Positions 1 through 9,903 of a stretch of DNA of 64,000 nucleotides are shown in pieces. Source of the stretch: Chitinophagaceae bacterium (GTDB lineage Bacteria > Bacteroidota > Bacteroidia > Chitinophagales > Chitinophagaceae); NCBI GenBank assembly GCA_014879565.1, contig JACSRW010000032.1, forward strand, positions 248,001-312,000. The letters are read 5' to 3'. Below the pieces are notes generated by a model. The model was given only the letters and a program-made list of their open reading frames with translations, did no database searches and had not been told where the DNA came from. How positions within the stretch are numbered: position 1 is the first letter of the stretch; each line of letters opens with the position of its first letter. Both the position numbers and the translations under genes were made by a program.

Positions 1-840
1 GATTTTCCATCCCAGCAGTTTAATCATGTCATTCTCTGTGTACCCCTGCCTGGGGATACCGTCTGGCTGGAATGCACCAGCCAGACCATGCCACCGGGTT
101 ACCTGGGCGATTTTACCTGTGACCGGGATGTGCTCCTGGTGGACGAAACGGGGGGCAAACTCGTGCGCACTCCCAAATACGGACTGCAGGAAAATACCCA
201 GTTAAGAAAAATCTTTGCTGAACTGGATAGGGAAGATAACCTCAGTGTAAAATCTTTTACCACCTATGGCGGGCTGCAGCAGGATGATTATCACGACCTG
301 ATACACTCTCTTTCCCGGGACAAGGTAAAAGAGAAGCTGCACGAACAGCTAGACTTTGCCACTTACGAAGTAAGCAGTTTTGATTATACAGAGAAGCCGG
401 GCAAACTGCCGGTGGTGGAAGAAAAACTGGATATCCTGGTTAGTAATTATGCAACCATTACCGGCAAGCGATTGTTCATTGTGCCCAATGTAATGACCCG
501 TACCTATCGCCGGCTGACCCCGGATGAAGACAGAAAATTTGATATCGTACTCAGTTTTGAATACCTGGACGAAGACAGTGTCGAAATCCGGATTCCCCAG
601 GGATATACTCCAGAATCAGTGCCGCAGGATTTAATCATAAAATCCCCGTTTGGTGATTACAACTGTTCCGTGAAAGTGGAAGGAAACCTGATCCGGTATC
701 ACCGCCGGATTGCCCATAAATCCGGTCGTTTTCCTCCTGCCGCCTTTGCAGAACTGGTTAAATTTTATGATGCGATGTATAAAGCTGACCGGCAAAAAGT
801 AGTACTGGTTAAAAATGAAACAGCCGCTAAAGGATTTTGA
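1..840 (+). CDS. DUF3857/transglutaminase-like protein, C-terminal part (5' truncated)
   Basis: The reading frame is open from base 1, so the gene starts before the window; the first Met at 88 is internal. The text before it (FNHVILCVPLPGD, then WLECTSQ) and after it (PPGYLGDFTCDRDVLLV) resembles the end of the transglutaminase-like domain and the following beta-rich part of DUF3857 proteins, which are exported Bacteroidota proteins of unknown role. The C-terminal part has the RRI-H-K-SGRFPPAAF pattern also seen in the two following genes as ISRTVFTPAEYKELREFF. The catalytic-Cys region lies outside the window, so activity cannot be judged. Its stop is 16 bases before the next gene, suggesting one transcript with the next two paralogues. 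Confidence 0.85.
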   Translation, partial: DFPSQQFNHVILCVPLPGDTVWLECTSQTMPPGYLGDFTCDRDVLLVDETGGKLVRTPKYGLQENTQLRKIFAELDREDNLSVKSFTTYGGLQQDDYHDLIHSLSRDKVKEKLHEQLDFATYEVSSFDYTEKPGKLPVVEEKLDILVSNYATITGKRLFIVPNVMTRTYRRLTPDEDRKFDIVLSFEYLDEDSVEIRIPQGYTPESVPQDLIIKSPFGDYNCSVKVEGNLIRYHRRIAHKSGRFPPAAFAELVKFYDAMYKADRQKVVLVKNETAAKGF

Positions 841-856
841 ATCTTAAACTGAATAC

Positions 857-2872
857 GTGAAAATTGCCTTATCCCTTCTTTTTTTTGTCGCCGCCGGGGT
901 ACTTTCAGCCCAGGAGGTGCCGACGGTTAAATTTGGAAAAATATCATCCGCTGATTTCCAGTACAACAGTTTTCCGGCAGACAGCAATGCCGGTGCGGTA
1001 GTACTCTGGGAAGCCGGGTCCAGTAAAATTAAAGGGAATAACAAAGGCTGGTTTTCTCTCGAGTATAAAGTGCACCGCCGGATATTAATCATGCGGAATG
1101 CTGAATTTGACAAAGCAAACGTGCTTATCCGGCTCTATACCGACGGGGAAGATGAGGAAGAACTGGATGAACTGAAAGCCGTTACATATAACCGGGAGAA
1201 TGAGAAAATAACAGAGACAAAACTGAATACAAAGGAATCGCTGTTCACAGAGCACCCCGATAAGAATACCGTGCTGAAAAAATTCACCCTGCCTAATGTC
1301 AGGGAAGGTTCTGTTATTGAGTATGAATACAAGATTACATCTGATTTTCTGTTCAACCTTCGTCCCTGGGACTTCCAGGGTGATATACCCCGTAAGTGGA
1401 CCCGCTATTCAGTCAGTATCCCGCAGTTTATGAATTATGTCCTTATTCCCCATAATATTCAGCAGTATTATAAAGAAATGCAGAAAGACAGGGTGGACGT
1501 TTATACCGTTGAAAGAAACCGGGAATTGGGCGGAATTGCAGGCTCAGTCCCGGAAAGACTGAATATTACCACTGGCATTACCGATTATACCTGGGTAATG
1601 AAGGACATGCCGGCTTTCCGGCCGGAAGCCTTTACCAGCAGTGCCGATAATTACCGGGCGGGACTTGAGTTTCAGTTGTCAGGCTATCTTGAACCCCTGG
1701 TGCCCCAGAAAATAATGACAACCTGGGAAGACCTGGCTGCCCGTCTCCTGAAAAGAGAGGATTTCGGTCAGCAACTTGAAAATGTGAAAGACTGGTGGCC
1801 CGCCTCCCTTGAAAAGAGCCTGTCAACAATACCAGACCCGGAAAAAAAAGCGCGGCTGCTTTTTGAATATGTAAGAGATAATTTCACCTGTACAGATTAT
1901 ACCCAGTTATTCACCGAAGCCCCTCTTAAAAAAATTCTCACGAAAAAAGCAGGTGGAGTGGCCGAAATCAACCTGCTGCTGACTGCCCTGTGCAGGCAGG
2001 CAGCGCTTCAGGCCGATCCTGTAATACTGAGTACAAGGGGCCAGGCATTTGTAAATGACCGCTATCCGGTTGCCGGTCGTTTTCATTATGTTATTTGCCG
2101 GCTGCTTATTAATAATAAGGAAATTTTACTGGATGCTTCGCAACCCTCTCTGGGATTTGGATTTCTGCCGGCCTATTGTTACAACGGAACGGCCCGGGTA
2201 GTTGATAATACAGCCACAGCGTTAAAACTCTCCACTGACCTTTTGCGGGAAAATGAACAAACCGCTATTTACCTCTATGCGGATAAACCGGGAGAATGGT
2301 CCGGTACCATAGAAAAAGGATTCGGGTTTAACGCCTCTTATGAATTAAGGGATATTCTCCGGAAAGAAGGGCGACAGGCAGCGGAGAAAAAAATTCTGAC
2401 AGGCTTATCAAAAGATTTACAGGCCGACAGTCTTCAACTTGATTCGCTGGACTCGCGGGAGGCCTGCATTCATCTGAAAGCAGTTGCCCGGTATGCAAAG
2501 GAGCCGGGCAATATCCTTTATCTGGGGATTCCGGTCAGCCCGGAACTGATGAATAATCCTTTTAAATCAACTGCCCGCCAATACCCTGTGGAAATGCCCT
2601 GGAAAAAGAGCCAGGTGTATACCATCAATATTGAAATTCCGAAAGGATATGCTGTGGACGAAATGCCGAAGCCGGTTCTTCTCAAACTGAATGCCGGCGG
2701 GGATGCCCTCTTTGATTACAAAATCAGTCAGTCTGCGGGAAAAATTATGCTCGTATGCCGTATTGATTTTAAAAGAACGGTTTTCGGTCCGGATGAATAT
2801 GAACTGCTGAGGAATTTTTATGCGATGCTGGTGGCCAAACTTGAAGAACAGGTGGTCCTGAAACTTAAATAA
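857..2872 (+). CDS. DUF3857 domain protein with transglutaminase-like domain (second of three tandem paralogues)
   Basis: 671 residues. The N-terminus MKIALSLLFFVAAGVLSAQ is a signal peptide, so the protein is exported. Start is GTG at 857, the only codon that places the signal peptide at the N-terminus. DUF3857 covers about residues 50-260 (KFTLPNVREGSVIEYEYKI is typical). A transglutaminase-like fold spans about 330-450. The usual catalytic Cys position is Val368 (GGVAEINLLL), while His410 (RFHYVIC) and Asp426 (LLDAS) remain, so it is probably not a working transglutaminase or protease. It aligns over its whole length with the next gene. Substrate and role are unknown. Confidence 0.88.
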   Translation: MKIALSLLFFVAAGVLSAQEVPTVKFGKISSADFQYNSFPADSNAGAVVLWEAGSSKIKGNNKGWFSLEYKVHRRILIMRNAEFDKANVLIRLYTDGEDEEELDELKAVTYNRENEKITETKLNTKESLFTEHPDKNTVLKKFTLPNVREGSVIEYEYKITSDFLFNLRPWDFQGDIPRKWTRYSVSIPQFMNYVLIPHNIQQYYKEMQKDRVDVYTVERNRELGGIAGSVPERLNITTGITDYTWVMKDMPAFRPEAFTSSADNYRAGLEFQLSGYLEPLVPQKIMTTWEDLAARLLKREDFGQQLENVKDWWPASLEKSLSTIPDPEKKARLLFEYVRDNFTCTDYTQLFTEAPLKKILTKKAGGVAEINLLLTALCRQAALQADPVILSTRGQAFVNDRYPVAGRFHYVICRLLINNKEILLDASQPSLGFGFLPAYCYNGTARVVDNTATALKLSTDLLRENEQTAIYLYADKPGEWSGTIEKGFGFNASYELRDILRKEGRQAAEKKILTGLSKDLQADSLQLDSLDSREACIHLKAVARYAKEPGNILYLGIPVSPELMNNPFKSTARQYPVEMPWKKSQVYTINIEIPKGYAVDEMPKPVLLKLNAGGDALFDYKISQSAGKIMLVCRIDFKRTVFGPDEYELLRNFYAMLVAKLEEQVVLKLK

Positions 2873-2892
2873 TTCAATCAAAAATACTATTC

Positions 2893-4914
2893 ATGAAAAT
2901 TCAGTTGTTTTTTTTGGGGATACTTGCAGGATTAACAGCAGTCGCTCAAAAGGAGGAGAAAGCCCTGTTTCCCGACATTACGCCGGCCCTTTTATCCGTT
3001 AAACAATACAGCATTGATACCGGTGCGGCTGCCGTGGTGCTGGCGGAAACAGGTCATAGCCGGGTTACCGGGAATAAGGACGGGGGACTTTCCGTTGAGC
3101 TCAAAGTTCGCCGCCGGATTCATATACTGAAAAATTCCGCCTATGATCAGGCCACCATCAGCCTTTTACTGATGGGAAGGGAGGAAACAGCCCAGAAACT
3201 CACCAAAATTCAGGCCCAGACCTGGAACCTGGAAAATGGCCGGCCGGTGGAATCAAAACTGAATACCAAAACCGGTATTTTCACTGAAGAGGTAAGCCGG
3301 ATTCTCCACCGGAAAAAGTTTACCCTTCCCAACGTAAAAGAAGGGTCGGTGATAGATGTTGAGTACACTATTGTAACCCCTTTCGAGCTTGACTTCAGTT
3401 CCTGGTACTTCCAGGGCTCCCTGCCCGTACTCTGGTCGCAATACCGGGCCGAAGTGCCCCAGTTTCTGGAAATGATACTGATTCAACAGGGCTTTCAGCC
3501 TTATGCGGTGGAAAAATCTGTTGAAAGGCAGGAAGCATATGTGATTGACTATATAAAGGAAGTTTATGGTGGCAAAACCGTACCGGAGTCACTGGAGATA
3601 ACAACGATGGTGGCTGATTATACCTGGGCCATGAAAGATGTTCCGGCTTTCCGGGAAGAAGTGTTTACCAGTTCCATACAGAATTACCGGAGTATGATCC
3701 GCTTTCAGCTTACCGGTTACCGTCCTCCCATGCAGGAGAAAAAAATGCTCTCCGGCTGGCCCCAGTTTGCCGAGGGTGTACGCAAACAACTGGATTGGGA
3801 AAAGGAACTCGCTTCCATGGAGCGTTACTGGCCGGCTGAATTAAAGGAGAAACTGAAAGGCGCCGCCACAGAAACAGCGATTGTCAAAGTTATTTTTAAT
3901 TATGTAAGGGATAATTACAGCCTGCTCCCGGAAGGAGCCATTGTAAGTGGCCCCCCCTTATTTAAAAAGATTTCCCAGGCAAAAGCCGGTTACCCGGGGG
4001 ATATCAATTTATGGCTGACCGGTTTACTGAACTACCTGGGCCTCCAGGCTGATCCGGTTATACTCAGTACCCGGGAGAATGGTTTTACCACCGAAGATTA
4101 CCCGGTGGTGGAACAGTTTAACCATATAATCTGCCGGGTCAAAGCAGATGAAGACTACTGGCTGCTGGATGCCAGTCATCCCTATATTGGTTTTGGAAAA
4201 CTTCCGGCCAATTGCTATAACGGACAGTTACGGGTACTGAACAAAGAAGCGACTTTACTTCATTTGTACCCGTATCAGCTGATTGAAACGACCCAATCAT
4301 CCGTGTCGCTTTCCCCTGACCCAACCGGGCAGTTTCTCCTGAAAGGCCGGGGGGGGCATCAATACGGTTACTACGCTTCCGCAAAAATCCGTGAACGGAT
4401 CAACCGGGAAGGAGAGGCTGAAAAAGTAAAAATATTGTGGCCGGAAAGGGCGGCAGGTTACCTCACAGACAGCCTGCAGATGGATAAACCGGCCGATAAG
4501 GAGCAACCACTCACGTTGCAGTACAGCCTGGCCGTTGAAAAACCAGACCAGGATCTGGTATATATCCGGCCCGAATTCCCGGAATTGTGGCGGAGCAATC
4601 CCTTTGTGTCTGCAGACCGGAAATACCCTGTTGAACTCCCGTACCGGATCAGTCAGCGCTTCGATTTCCGGCTTGAAATCCCGGCCGGCTATAAAGTGGA
4701 TGAACTTCCGGGTAACCTGCTGATGAAGTTCAAAGAAAAAGAGGAGGTGATATTTTCCTGTACGGCTGAAGAGAAAGACAGAACCGTTCAGATAGGATAT
4801 AGCCTGGAAATAAGCCGGACCGTTTTTACGCCGGCTGAGTATAAAGAACTGCGGGAATTCTTTTCCCGGCTGGTTGCCAAAATGCAGGAACAGGTTGTGC
4901 TGAAAAAAATGTAG
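2893..4914 (+). CDS. DUF3857 domain protein with transglutaminase-like domain (third of three tandem paralogues)
   Basis: 673 residues with an export signal (MKIQLFFLGILAGLTAVAQ). It has the same order of parts as its upstream neighbour: DUF3857 (KFTLPNVKEGSVIDVEYTI), transglutaminase-like region about 335-450, then a beta-rich C-terminal part ending EQVVLKKM. The aligned catalytic position is Pro368 (GYPGDINLW), with His411 and Asp426 kept, so the Cys is lost here as well. It begins 20 bases after the previous stop and ends 5 bases before the stop of the opposing hydrolase gene. Tandem duplication of a cell-envelope protein is the simplest reading; function is unknown. Confidence 0.88.
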   Translation: MKIQLFFLGILAGLTAVAQKEEKALFPDITPALLSVKQYSIDTGAAAVVLAETGHSRVTGNKDGGLSVELKVRRRIHILKNSAYDQATISLLLMGREETAQKLTKIQAQTWNLENGRPVESKLNTKTGIFTEEVSRILHRKKFTLPNVKEGSVIDVEYTIVTPFELDFSSWYFQGSLPVLWSQYRAEVPQFLEMILIQQGFQPYAVEKSVERQEAYVIDYIKEVYGGKTVPESLEITTMVADYTWAMKDVPAFREEVFTSSIQNYRSMIRFQLTGYRPPMQEKKMLSGWPQFAEGVRKQLDWEKELASMERYWPAELKEKLKGAATETAIVKVIFNYVRDNYSLLPEGAIVSGPPLFKKISQAKAGYPGDINLWLTGLLNYLGLQADPVILSTRENGFTTEDYPVVEQFNHIICRVKADEDYWLLDASHPYIGFGKLPANCYNGQLRVLNKEATLLHLYPYQLIETTQSSVSLSPDPTGQFLLKGRGGHQYGYYASAKIRERINREGEAEKVKILWPERAAGYLTDSLQMDKPADKEQPLTLQYSLAVEKPDQDLVYIRPEFPELWRSNPFVSADRKYPVELPYRISQRFDFRLEIPAGYKVDELPGNLLMKFKEKEEVIFSCTAEEKDRTVQIGYSLEISRTVFTPAEYKELREFFSRLVAKMQEQVVLKKM

Positions 4915-4919
4915 GGAGG

Positions 4920-5972
4920 TTATTGACAGCCGGCAGAAAACTGATCATCTATCAGTTGTTTCAGTTGCCGGTGAATATCTGCCCTTTCCTCGCCCAGGAG
5001 GTTTTTAACGAAAATGAGATAGGCATAACCCCGGCAATAATCCACCATTGGCCAGGTACCGAACAGACCGGGACTGGCCAGCGAAGTGGCTACCCCCTCT
5101 TTTTCTTCTACCACCCAGGCCCCGGAAGCATAATTATAACCCTGGGCTGCTTTGGGGGCATATTTAATCATGGCCGGGGTTGTCCGCACTTTTCGTAATT
5201 CATCTATGGCATTTTCACTGAGAATCTGTACCCCGTTATGCTTTCCTTTATTCAGCAGCATAACAAGAAATTTCATATAATCTTCAGCCGTTGATACAGC
5301 GCCGCCTGAAGGATTAACCGCTCCGCCTTCCAGGTTGGTGAAACTGGTCTTACGCATTCCCAGGGGCAGGAGAAGTTTTGTCCGGATCAGTACATCAAAT
5401 TTTCTTTTACTGACAACTTCCAGTACCCTTCCCGCCAGGTTCAGACCGATATTGCCGTACCAGAAATCCGTACCCCTGTTCGCCCGGATATCCCTTGCGG
5501 CAAAAGAATTCACTTCTTCCTCCAGCGTATTGAATTTTTTACGTTGCATCATTTTTTTCAGGAATCCCCCCTCGTCATCAATTCCGGTCAGGTGACTCAG
5601 GCAATCGCCTACCGTTATATAACCCTTGAAATACTTATTCAGTTCCGGAATATACCTGGAGACATTTTCATCCAGCCGGAGTTTCCCCTCATCTACAAAC
5701 TGCATTACCAGGGCCGCCGTGAGCCATTTGCTGCAACTGGCCACCGGAGCCTGGGTTTTTGCATTAAAGCTTCCTTTTTCCCTTTTATACACCAGGGAAT
5801 CTCCCTTCCAGATCATGACAACAAAATCATTCCCCAGCATTTTTTGCCGTGACTCCAGCTGTGCATCCAGCGTGGTCCAGTCTGGCGATTGGCCAAAAGC
5901 TGACTGCAAGAATAACAGGAAAAAGGGCAATAATATGACGTTCATGCAGCCGGAACGGATAAATCGTGACAT
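4920..5972 (-). CDS. Serine hydrolase, beta-lactamase/class C-like family
   Basis: 350 residues from the ATG at 5972; a second ATG at 5945 (MNVILLPFFLLFLQSAFG) gives a cleaner signal peptide and is equally possible. The frame runs open to 6065, but the added residues do not look like protein. Catalytic SxxK is seen as Ser79-Cys-Ser-Lys82, followed by a YGN motif (FWYGNIGLNLAGRVLE) and a late GLFGTWPMVDY segment where the family has its third motif. These are features of secreted penicillin-binding-protein-like esterases/peptidases. It is convergent with the DUF3857 genes. The substrate cannot be told from sequence; antibiotic hydrolysis is not implied. Confidence 0.87.
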   Translation of the reverse strand: MSRFIRSGCMNVILLPFFLLFLQSAFGQSPDWTTLDAQLESRQKMLGNDFVVMIWKGDSLVYKREKGSFNAKTQAPVASCSKWLTAALVMQFVDEGKLRLDENVSRYIPELNKYFKGYITVGDCLSHLTGIDDEGGFLKKMMQRKKFNTLEEEVNSFAARDIRANRGTDFWYGNIGLNLAGRVLEVVSKRKFDVLIRTKLLLPLGMRKTSFTNLEGGAVNPSGGAVSTAEDYMKFLVMLLNKGKHNGVQILSENAIDELRKVRTTPAMIKYAPKAAQGYNYASGAWVVEEKEGVATSLASPGLFGTWPMVDYCRGYAYLIFVKNLLGEERADIHRQLKQLIDDQFSAGCQ

Positions 5973-6117
5973 AGTTTCGGAGTTTTGACCCTTGGATTGG
6001 TATTTGAGATTTTCGTTTAAAGTTATCAGATTTCCGGGACTGTCCGGAATTCCGTGGAAGGCCACTCCGGATTTAACAACCCTTAAAGAGTTGTAAACCG
6101 GCTGCTTTCACCGGCGT

Positions 6118-6157
6118 CAAACAGCAAACAGCAAACAGCAAACAAAAAACAACAAAC
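6118..6157. repeat. Heptamer tandem array (CAAACAG)n before clpB
   Basis: Three exact CAAACAG units at 6118-6138 are followed by degenerate continuations (CAAACAA, AAAACAA, CAAAC) to 6157, ten bases before the clpB ATG. It would lie in the clpB 5' leader. It is one of several 7-nt period arrays in this window, each with a different word. Confidence 0.85.
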
Positions 6158-6166
6158 TTCTTTCAT

Positions 6167-8767
6167 ATGAATCTGGGAAATTTTACTATAAAAGCCGCTG
6201 AAGTCATACAGTCAGCCCAGCAGATTGCTTTTAATGCACAGTGCCCGAATATTGAAACGGAGCATATCCTGAAAGCCCTGCTTGACCAGCAGGAATCTCC
6301 CGTGGAATACCTGCTTAAAAAAAATAACGTAACCATTAACCTGGTAGAGAATAAACTGGATGAACTGATTGCCGGGCTGCCAAAGACATCGGGTGATCCG
6401 GCTCAGCAGATAAGCCGTGAAGCCAATAACGTTGTCCTGCGCGCAGGGGCGGCCCTTAAAAGTTTCGGGGATGAATTTGTCACCCCGGAGCACCTGCTTC
6501 TGGCCATTGTACAGGGAAATGACAGTACGGCCAAACTGCTTAAAAATGCCGGACTGTCTGAAAAAGGACTTGTGACCGCTATCAAAGAACTGCGGAAGGG
6601 GGAAAAAGTGACATCCCAGACCCAGTCACAGGAATTTAATGCGCTGAATAAGTATGCTAAAAACCTCAATGAACTGGCCCGCCAGGGCAAGCTGGATCCG
6701 GTGATAGGCCGGGATGAGGAAATCCGGCGCACTCTGCATATTCTTTCCCGCCGTACGAAAAATAACCCGATCCTGGTTGGAGAGCCCGGGGTGGGTAAAA
6801 CCGCCATTGCGGAAGGAATTGCTCACCGGATTGTCAACGGGGATGTGCCCGAAAACCTGAAAACAAAAACGATCTATGCCCTGGATATGGGTTTGCTGAT
6901 TGCAGGAGCCAAGTACAAGGGAGAATTTGAAGAAAGGCTCAAAGCAGTGGTTAAGGAGGTCAGTGAAAGTGAAGGAGAAATTATTCTGTTCATTGATGAA
7001 ATCCACACCCTGGTTGGCGCCGGGGGAGGAGAGGGGGCCATGGATGCAGCCAATATTCTTAAACCCGCTCTGGCCAAAGGGGATCTCAGGGCCGTGGGGG
7101 CTACCACCTTAAATGAATACCAGAAATTTTTTGAAAAAGATAAAGCCCTTGAACGGCGGTTTCAGAAAGTTATTATTGATGAGCCTTCTGTGGAAGATGC
7201 TATTTCCATCCTGCGCGGACTGAAAGACCGCTATGAAACGCATCACCATGTCAGAATCCGGGATGAAGCCATCATAGCGGCAGTGGAACTTTCCAGCCGT
7301 TATATCAGCGACCGGTTTCTGCCGGATAAGGCGATTGACCTGATAGATGAAAGTGCCGCTAAATTAAGGCTGGAAATGAACTCGATGCCGGAAGAACTGG
7401 ACACACTGGAAAGGCAGATCAGGCAACTGGAGATTGAAAGGGAAGCAATAAAAAGGGAAAACGATGAAGGAAAACTGAAAGAGTTGAACACGGAGATTGC
7501 AAATCTGTCGGTGGAAAGGGATACCCTGAAAGCCCGCTGGAAAGAGGAAAAAGAGCTGGTGGAGAAAATCCAGAACGGAAAGGCGGAAATTGAAAACCTC
7601 AAACTCCAGGCGGAAAGAGCGGAACGGGAAGGGGATTATGGGAAAGTGGCCGAGATCCGTTACGGTAAAATCCGCGAACAGGAAACCCTGATTAATACCC
7701 TGACCACCCAGCTGGCTGCGTCGGCAGAAAAAAGACTGCTGAAAGAAGAGGTGGATGCTGAAGATATCGCTGAAAGTATTGCGAAAGCAACAGGTATCCC
7801 GGTGCAGAAAATGTTGCAAAGCGAACGGGAAAAGCTGCTCCGTCTGGAAGATCACCTCCATGAACGGGTGGTCGGGCAGGAGGAAGCCATCACTGCAGTC
7901 GCCGACGCGATCCGGCGGAGCCGGGCCGGTTTACAGGATCCTAAAAAGCCCATTGGCTCCTTTATTTTCCTGGGAACAACAGGGGTGGGAAAAACAGAAC
8001 TGGCTAAAGCATTGGCCGAATACCTGTTTGATGATGAGTCCATGATGACACGGATTGATATGAGTGAATACCAGGAAAAACATACGGTTTCGCGGCTCGT
8101 CGGGGCCCCTCCCGGTTATGTGGGATACGATGAGGGAGGACAACTGACCGAAGCAGTCCGGCGGAAACCCTACAGCGTGGTATTACTGGATGAGATTGAA
8201 AAGGCCCATCCGGATGTATGGAATGTTCTCCTGCAGGTACTGGATGACGGACGGCTGACAGATAATAAAGGCAGGGTGGTGAATTTTAAAAACACCCTGA
8301 TCATCATGACCAGTAATATCGGAAGTCACCTGATCATGGATGCTTTTGAAGGGGTAAAGGAAAAAGATATCGAAGGAGCATCTGCCAGAGCGAAAACAGA
8401 AGTCATGAACCTGTTGCGGCAGACGATCCGGCCCGAATTTCTGAACCGGGTTGACGAAATCATCATGTTCCAGCCCCTGCTCAGAAAAGAGATACAGGGA
8501 ATTGTCCGGATTCAGCTGAAAAACCTGGAAAAACTGGTAGCGGCTAACGGGATTGATCTTCGTTTCAGTGACTATGCCCTGGAGTATCTGTCCGAACAGG
8601 GCTTTGATCCCCAGTTTGGAGCCCGGCCGCTGAAAAGACTGATCCAGAAAGAAATTGTCAACCAGCTATCCAAACGGATCCTGGCCGGTGATATTGACAA
8701 GTCAAAACCGGTACTGGTGGACGTATTCGACGGGGTGGTCGTTTTCAGAAATGAGGTATTAGAATAA
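6167..8767 (+). CDS. clpB: ATP-dependent chaperone ClpB
   Basis: 866 residues, full length for ClpB. Order: Clp N-terminal repeat domain (about 1-145), first AAA+ domain with Walker A GEPGVGKT and Walker [10 protein letters not shown], a long charged coiled-coil middle domain (about 400-525) that separates ClpB from ClpA/ClpC, second AAA+ domain with GTTGVGKT and [14 protein letters not shown], and the C-terminal D2-small domain. ClpB works as a cytoplasmic hexamer with DnaK to pull apart protein aggregates after heat stress. It is a single gene with a strong terminator at 8787-8827. No HrcA/CIRCE element or clear TAnnTTTG box was seen upstream; the leader holds a CAAACAG repeat array. Confidence 0.98.
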   Translation: MNLGNFTIKAAEVIQSAQQIAFNAQCPNIETEHILKALLDQQESPVEYLLKKNNVTINLVENKLDELIAGLPKTSGDPAQQISREANNVVLRAGAALKSFGDEFVTPEHLLLAIVQGNDSTAKLLKNAGLSEKGLVTAIKELRKGEKVTSQTQSQEFNALNKYAKNLNELARQGKLDPVIGRDEEIRRTLHILSRRTKNNPILVGEPGVGKTAIAEGIAHRIVNGDVPENLKTKTIYALDMGLLIAGAKYKGEFEERLKAVVKEVSESEGEIILFIDEIHTLVGAGGGEGAMDAANILKPALAKGDLRAVGATTLNEYQKFFEKDKALERRFQKVIIDEPSVEDAISILRGLKDRYETHHHVRIRDEAIIAAVELSSRYISDRFLPDKAIDLIDESAAKLRLEMNSMPEELDTLERQIRQLEIEREAIKRENDEGKLKELNTEIANLSVERDTLKARWKEEKELVEKIQNGKAEIENLKLQAERAEREGDYGKVAEIRYGKIREQETLINTLTTQLAASAEKRLLKEEVDAEDIAESIAKATGIPVQKMLQSEREKLLRLEDHLHERVVGQEEAITAVADAIRRSRAGLQDPKKPIGSFIFLGTTGVGKTELAKALAEYLFDDESMMTRIDMSEYQEKHTVSRLVGAPPGYVGYDEGGQLTEAVRRKPYSVVLLDEIEKAHPDVWNVLLQVLDDGRLTDNKGRVVNFKNTLIIMTSNIGSHLIMDAFEGVKEKDIEGASARAKTEVMNLLRQTIRPEFLNRVDEIIMFQPLLRKEIQGIVRIQLKNLEKLVAANGIDLRFSDYALEYLSEQGFDPQFGARPLKRLIQKEIVNQLSKRILAGDIDKSKPVLVDVFDGVVVFRNEVLE

Positions 8768-8786
8768 CCTGAATTGATTCGTATCA

Positions 8787-8827
8787 AGATAAATAAAGGT
8801 CTGCAGTCTGCAGACCTTTATTTATCT
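8787..8827 (+). terminator. Perfect 20-bp-arm terminator after clpB
   Basis: Arms 8787-8806 and 8808-8827 are exact reverse complements around a single central base (8807). The 3' arm is T-rich (CCTTTATTTATCT). It ends the clpB transcript and shields the OmpW-like gene. Confidence 0.85.
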
Positions 8828-8883
8828 AATTTCTGTCATTCCCGGGCCTGATATTTCTCATCAGCTTCACTGGATCCCGCCTC

Positions 8884-8891
8884 TAGTTTTG
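8884..8891 (+). promoter_or_regulatory. -7 promoter element TAGTTTTG for the OmpW-like gene
   Basis: Exact match to the Bacteroidota -7 word TAnnTTTG, 19 bases before the ATG at 8911 and downstream of the clpB terminator. No clear -33 TTTG at the usual distance. Confidence 0.6.
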
Positions 8892-8910
8892 CCGCCTAAA
8901 ATTTTACGCA

Positions 8911-9528
8911 ATGAAAAAAACCTGCTTTATTCTGCTTATGTTGGCAACCAGTTTTGCCGTTTTCGCCCAGGACAATAAACCCGCTGATCCCAAATGGAAA
9001 ATGCGTTTCCGTGCACTGGGCGCATTTCCTCCCTCCAGCAGTTATGATCTGGCCGGAGATGATATCAAAATTTCCCCGGCAGTGACCCCTGAACTGGATT
9101 TCACCTATTTCTTCAGTAAGAATTTTGCAGCTGAACTGATCCTGGGTACCACTCATCATACGGTAAAACTGGATGATAACGGTACAAAAACCACTCTGGG
9201 TAAGGTATGGCTGTTACCGCCCACAGTGAACCTGCAGTATCATTTTGCCGGCAAAAACTTTACGCCCTATATCGGTACCGGTCTGAACTTCTCCCTTTTC
9301 TATGGGGCCAAGGAAGAAGCACTGGATCTGGGCTATAAAAACAAACTCGGTTTTTCCACACAGGCCGGATTTGATTACCAGCTTAATGATAAATGGTTCC
9401 TGAATGTGGATCTGAAAAAGATTTTTGTTAAGACAGATGTTACGATCAAAGGTTCTGTACCGGTAGTACTGGAAGATGTAAAGGTGAACCCCTTTATCAT
9501 TGGCCTTGGCGCCGGATTTAAATTCTGA
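8911..9528 (+). CDS. OmpW-like outer membrane beta-barrel protein
   Basis: 205 residues with a signal peptide (MKKTCFILLMLATSFAVFAQ). The rest is alternating amphipathic strands with typical small-barrel turns: PELDFTYFFSKNFAAELILGT, LLPPTVNLQYHF, FTPYIGTGLNFSLFY, VDLKKIFVKTDV, FIIGLGAGFKF. It ends in Phe, as outer membrane barrels recognised by the BAM machinery do. The pattern fits the 8-stranded OmpW family, which forms narrow channels for hydrophobic compounds. It is monocistronic, with its own -7 box and a terminator at 9553. Family assignment is good; the transported molecule is unknown. Confidence 0.85.
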   Translation: MKKTCFILLMLATSFAVFAQDNKPADPKWKMRFRALGAFPPSSSYDLAGDDIKISPAVTPELDFTYFFSKNFAAELILGTTHHTVKLDDNGTKTTLGKVWLLPPTVNLQYHFAGKNFTPYIGTGLNFSLFYGAKEEALDLGYKNKLGFSTQAGFDYQLNDKWFLNVDLKKIFVKTDVTIKGSVPVVLEDVKVNPFIIGLGAGFKF

Positions 9529-9552
9529 TTGCCAATTTTTTTATATGCTGCG

Positions 9553-9577
9553 CAGGGCCCTCCACCGGAGGGCCCTG
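9553..9577. terminator. GC-rich terminator hairpin after the OmpW-like gene
   Basis: CAGGGCCCTCC (9553-9563), loop ACC, GGAGGGCCCTG (9567-9577), then TTTTATT. The stem is 11 bp and exact. It sits between converging genes and the opposing stop is at 9580. Confidence 0.85.
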
Positions 9578-9579
9578 TT

Positions 9580-9903
9580 TTATTCCACTTCAATATTGCG
9601 GATATATTCTTCAAAACTGTGCAGGAACTGCCGGTTCCCGGCAGCAGCTTCAAATAAGCTTTCAATATGACTGGTTCTGTATTTTCCTTCGGTCAGTAAT
9701 CGGCAGATATCCGGCTGTTCCCGCAGCCAGTGGGAGTGTAGAGAGTGGTTTTTTAGAAAACAGATAATAATATTCTCCTTATCGGCACTGGTGAACGTGT
9801 ACATGCCGGAAAAAAGGGCATCCAGTTCTTCTTTTACCTCAGGGAAGAGATAGGGGTTGAACCGGTCTGTATCTTTGATATGGTAGGATGCAAATCCGCT
9901 CAT
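9580..9903 (-). CDS. Conserved-looking hypothetical protein, 107 aa
   Basis: Soluble, helix-rich and acidic (DTDRFNPYLFPEVKEELDALF, then FEEYIRNIEVE). No signal peptide, membrane segment or motif that I recognise. It is kept as real because it fills the strand between the OmpW terminator and a long non-coding stretch, has balanced amino-acid use, and no competing frame overlaps it well. Function unknown. Confidence 0.6.
   Translation of the reverse strand: MSGFASYHIKDTDRFNPYLFPEVKEELDALFSGMYTFTSADKENIIICFLKNHSLHSHWLREQPDICRLLTEGKYRTSHIESLFEAAAGNRQFLHSFEEYIRNIEVE

Noticed and set aside
7300-7861. Long antisense frames over clpB (100 and 165 aa)
   Set aside because: They are shadows of the charged ClpB coiled coil, with Ser/Phe-rich or Leu/Phe-rich composition and no independent signals.
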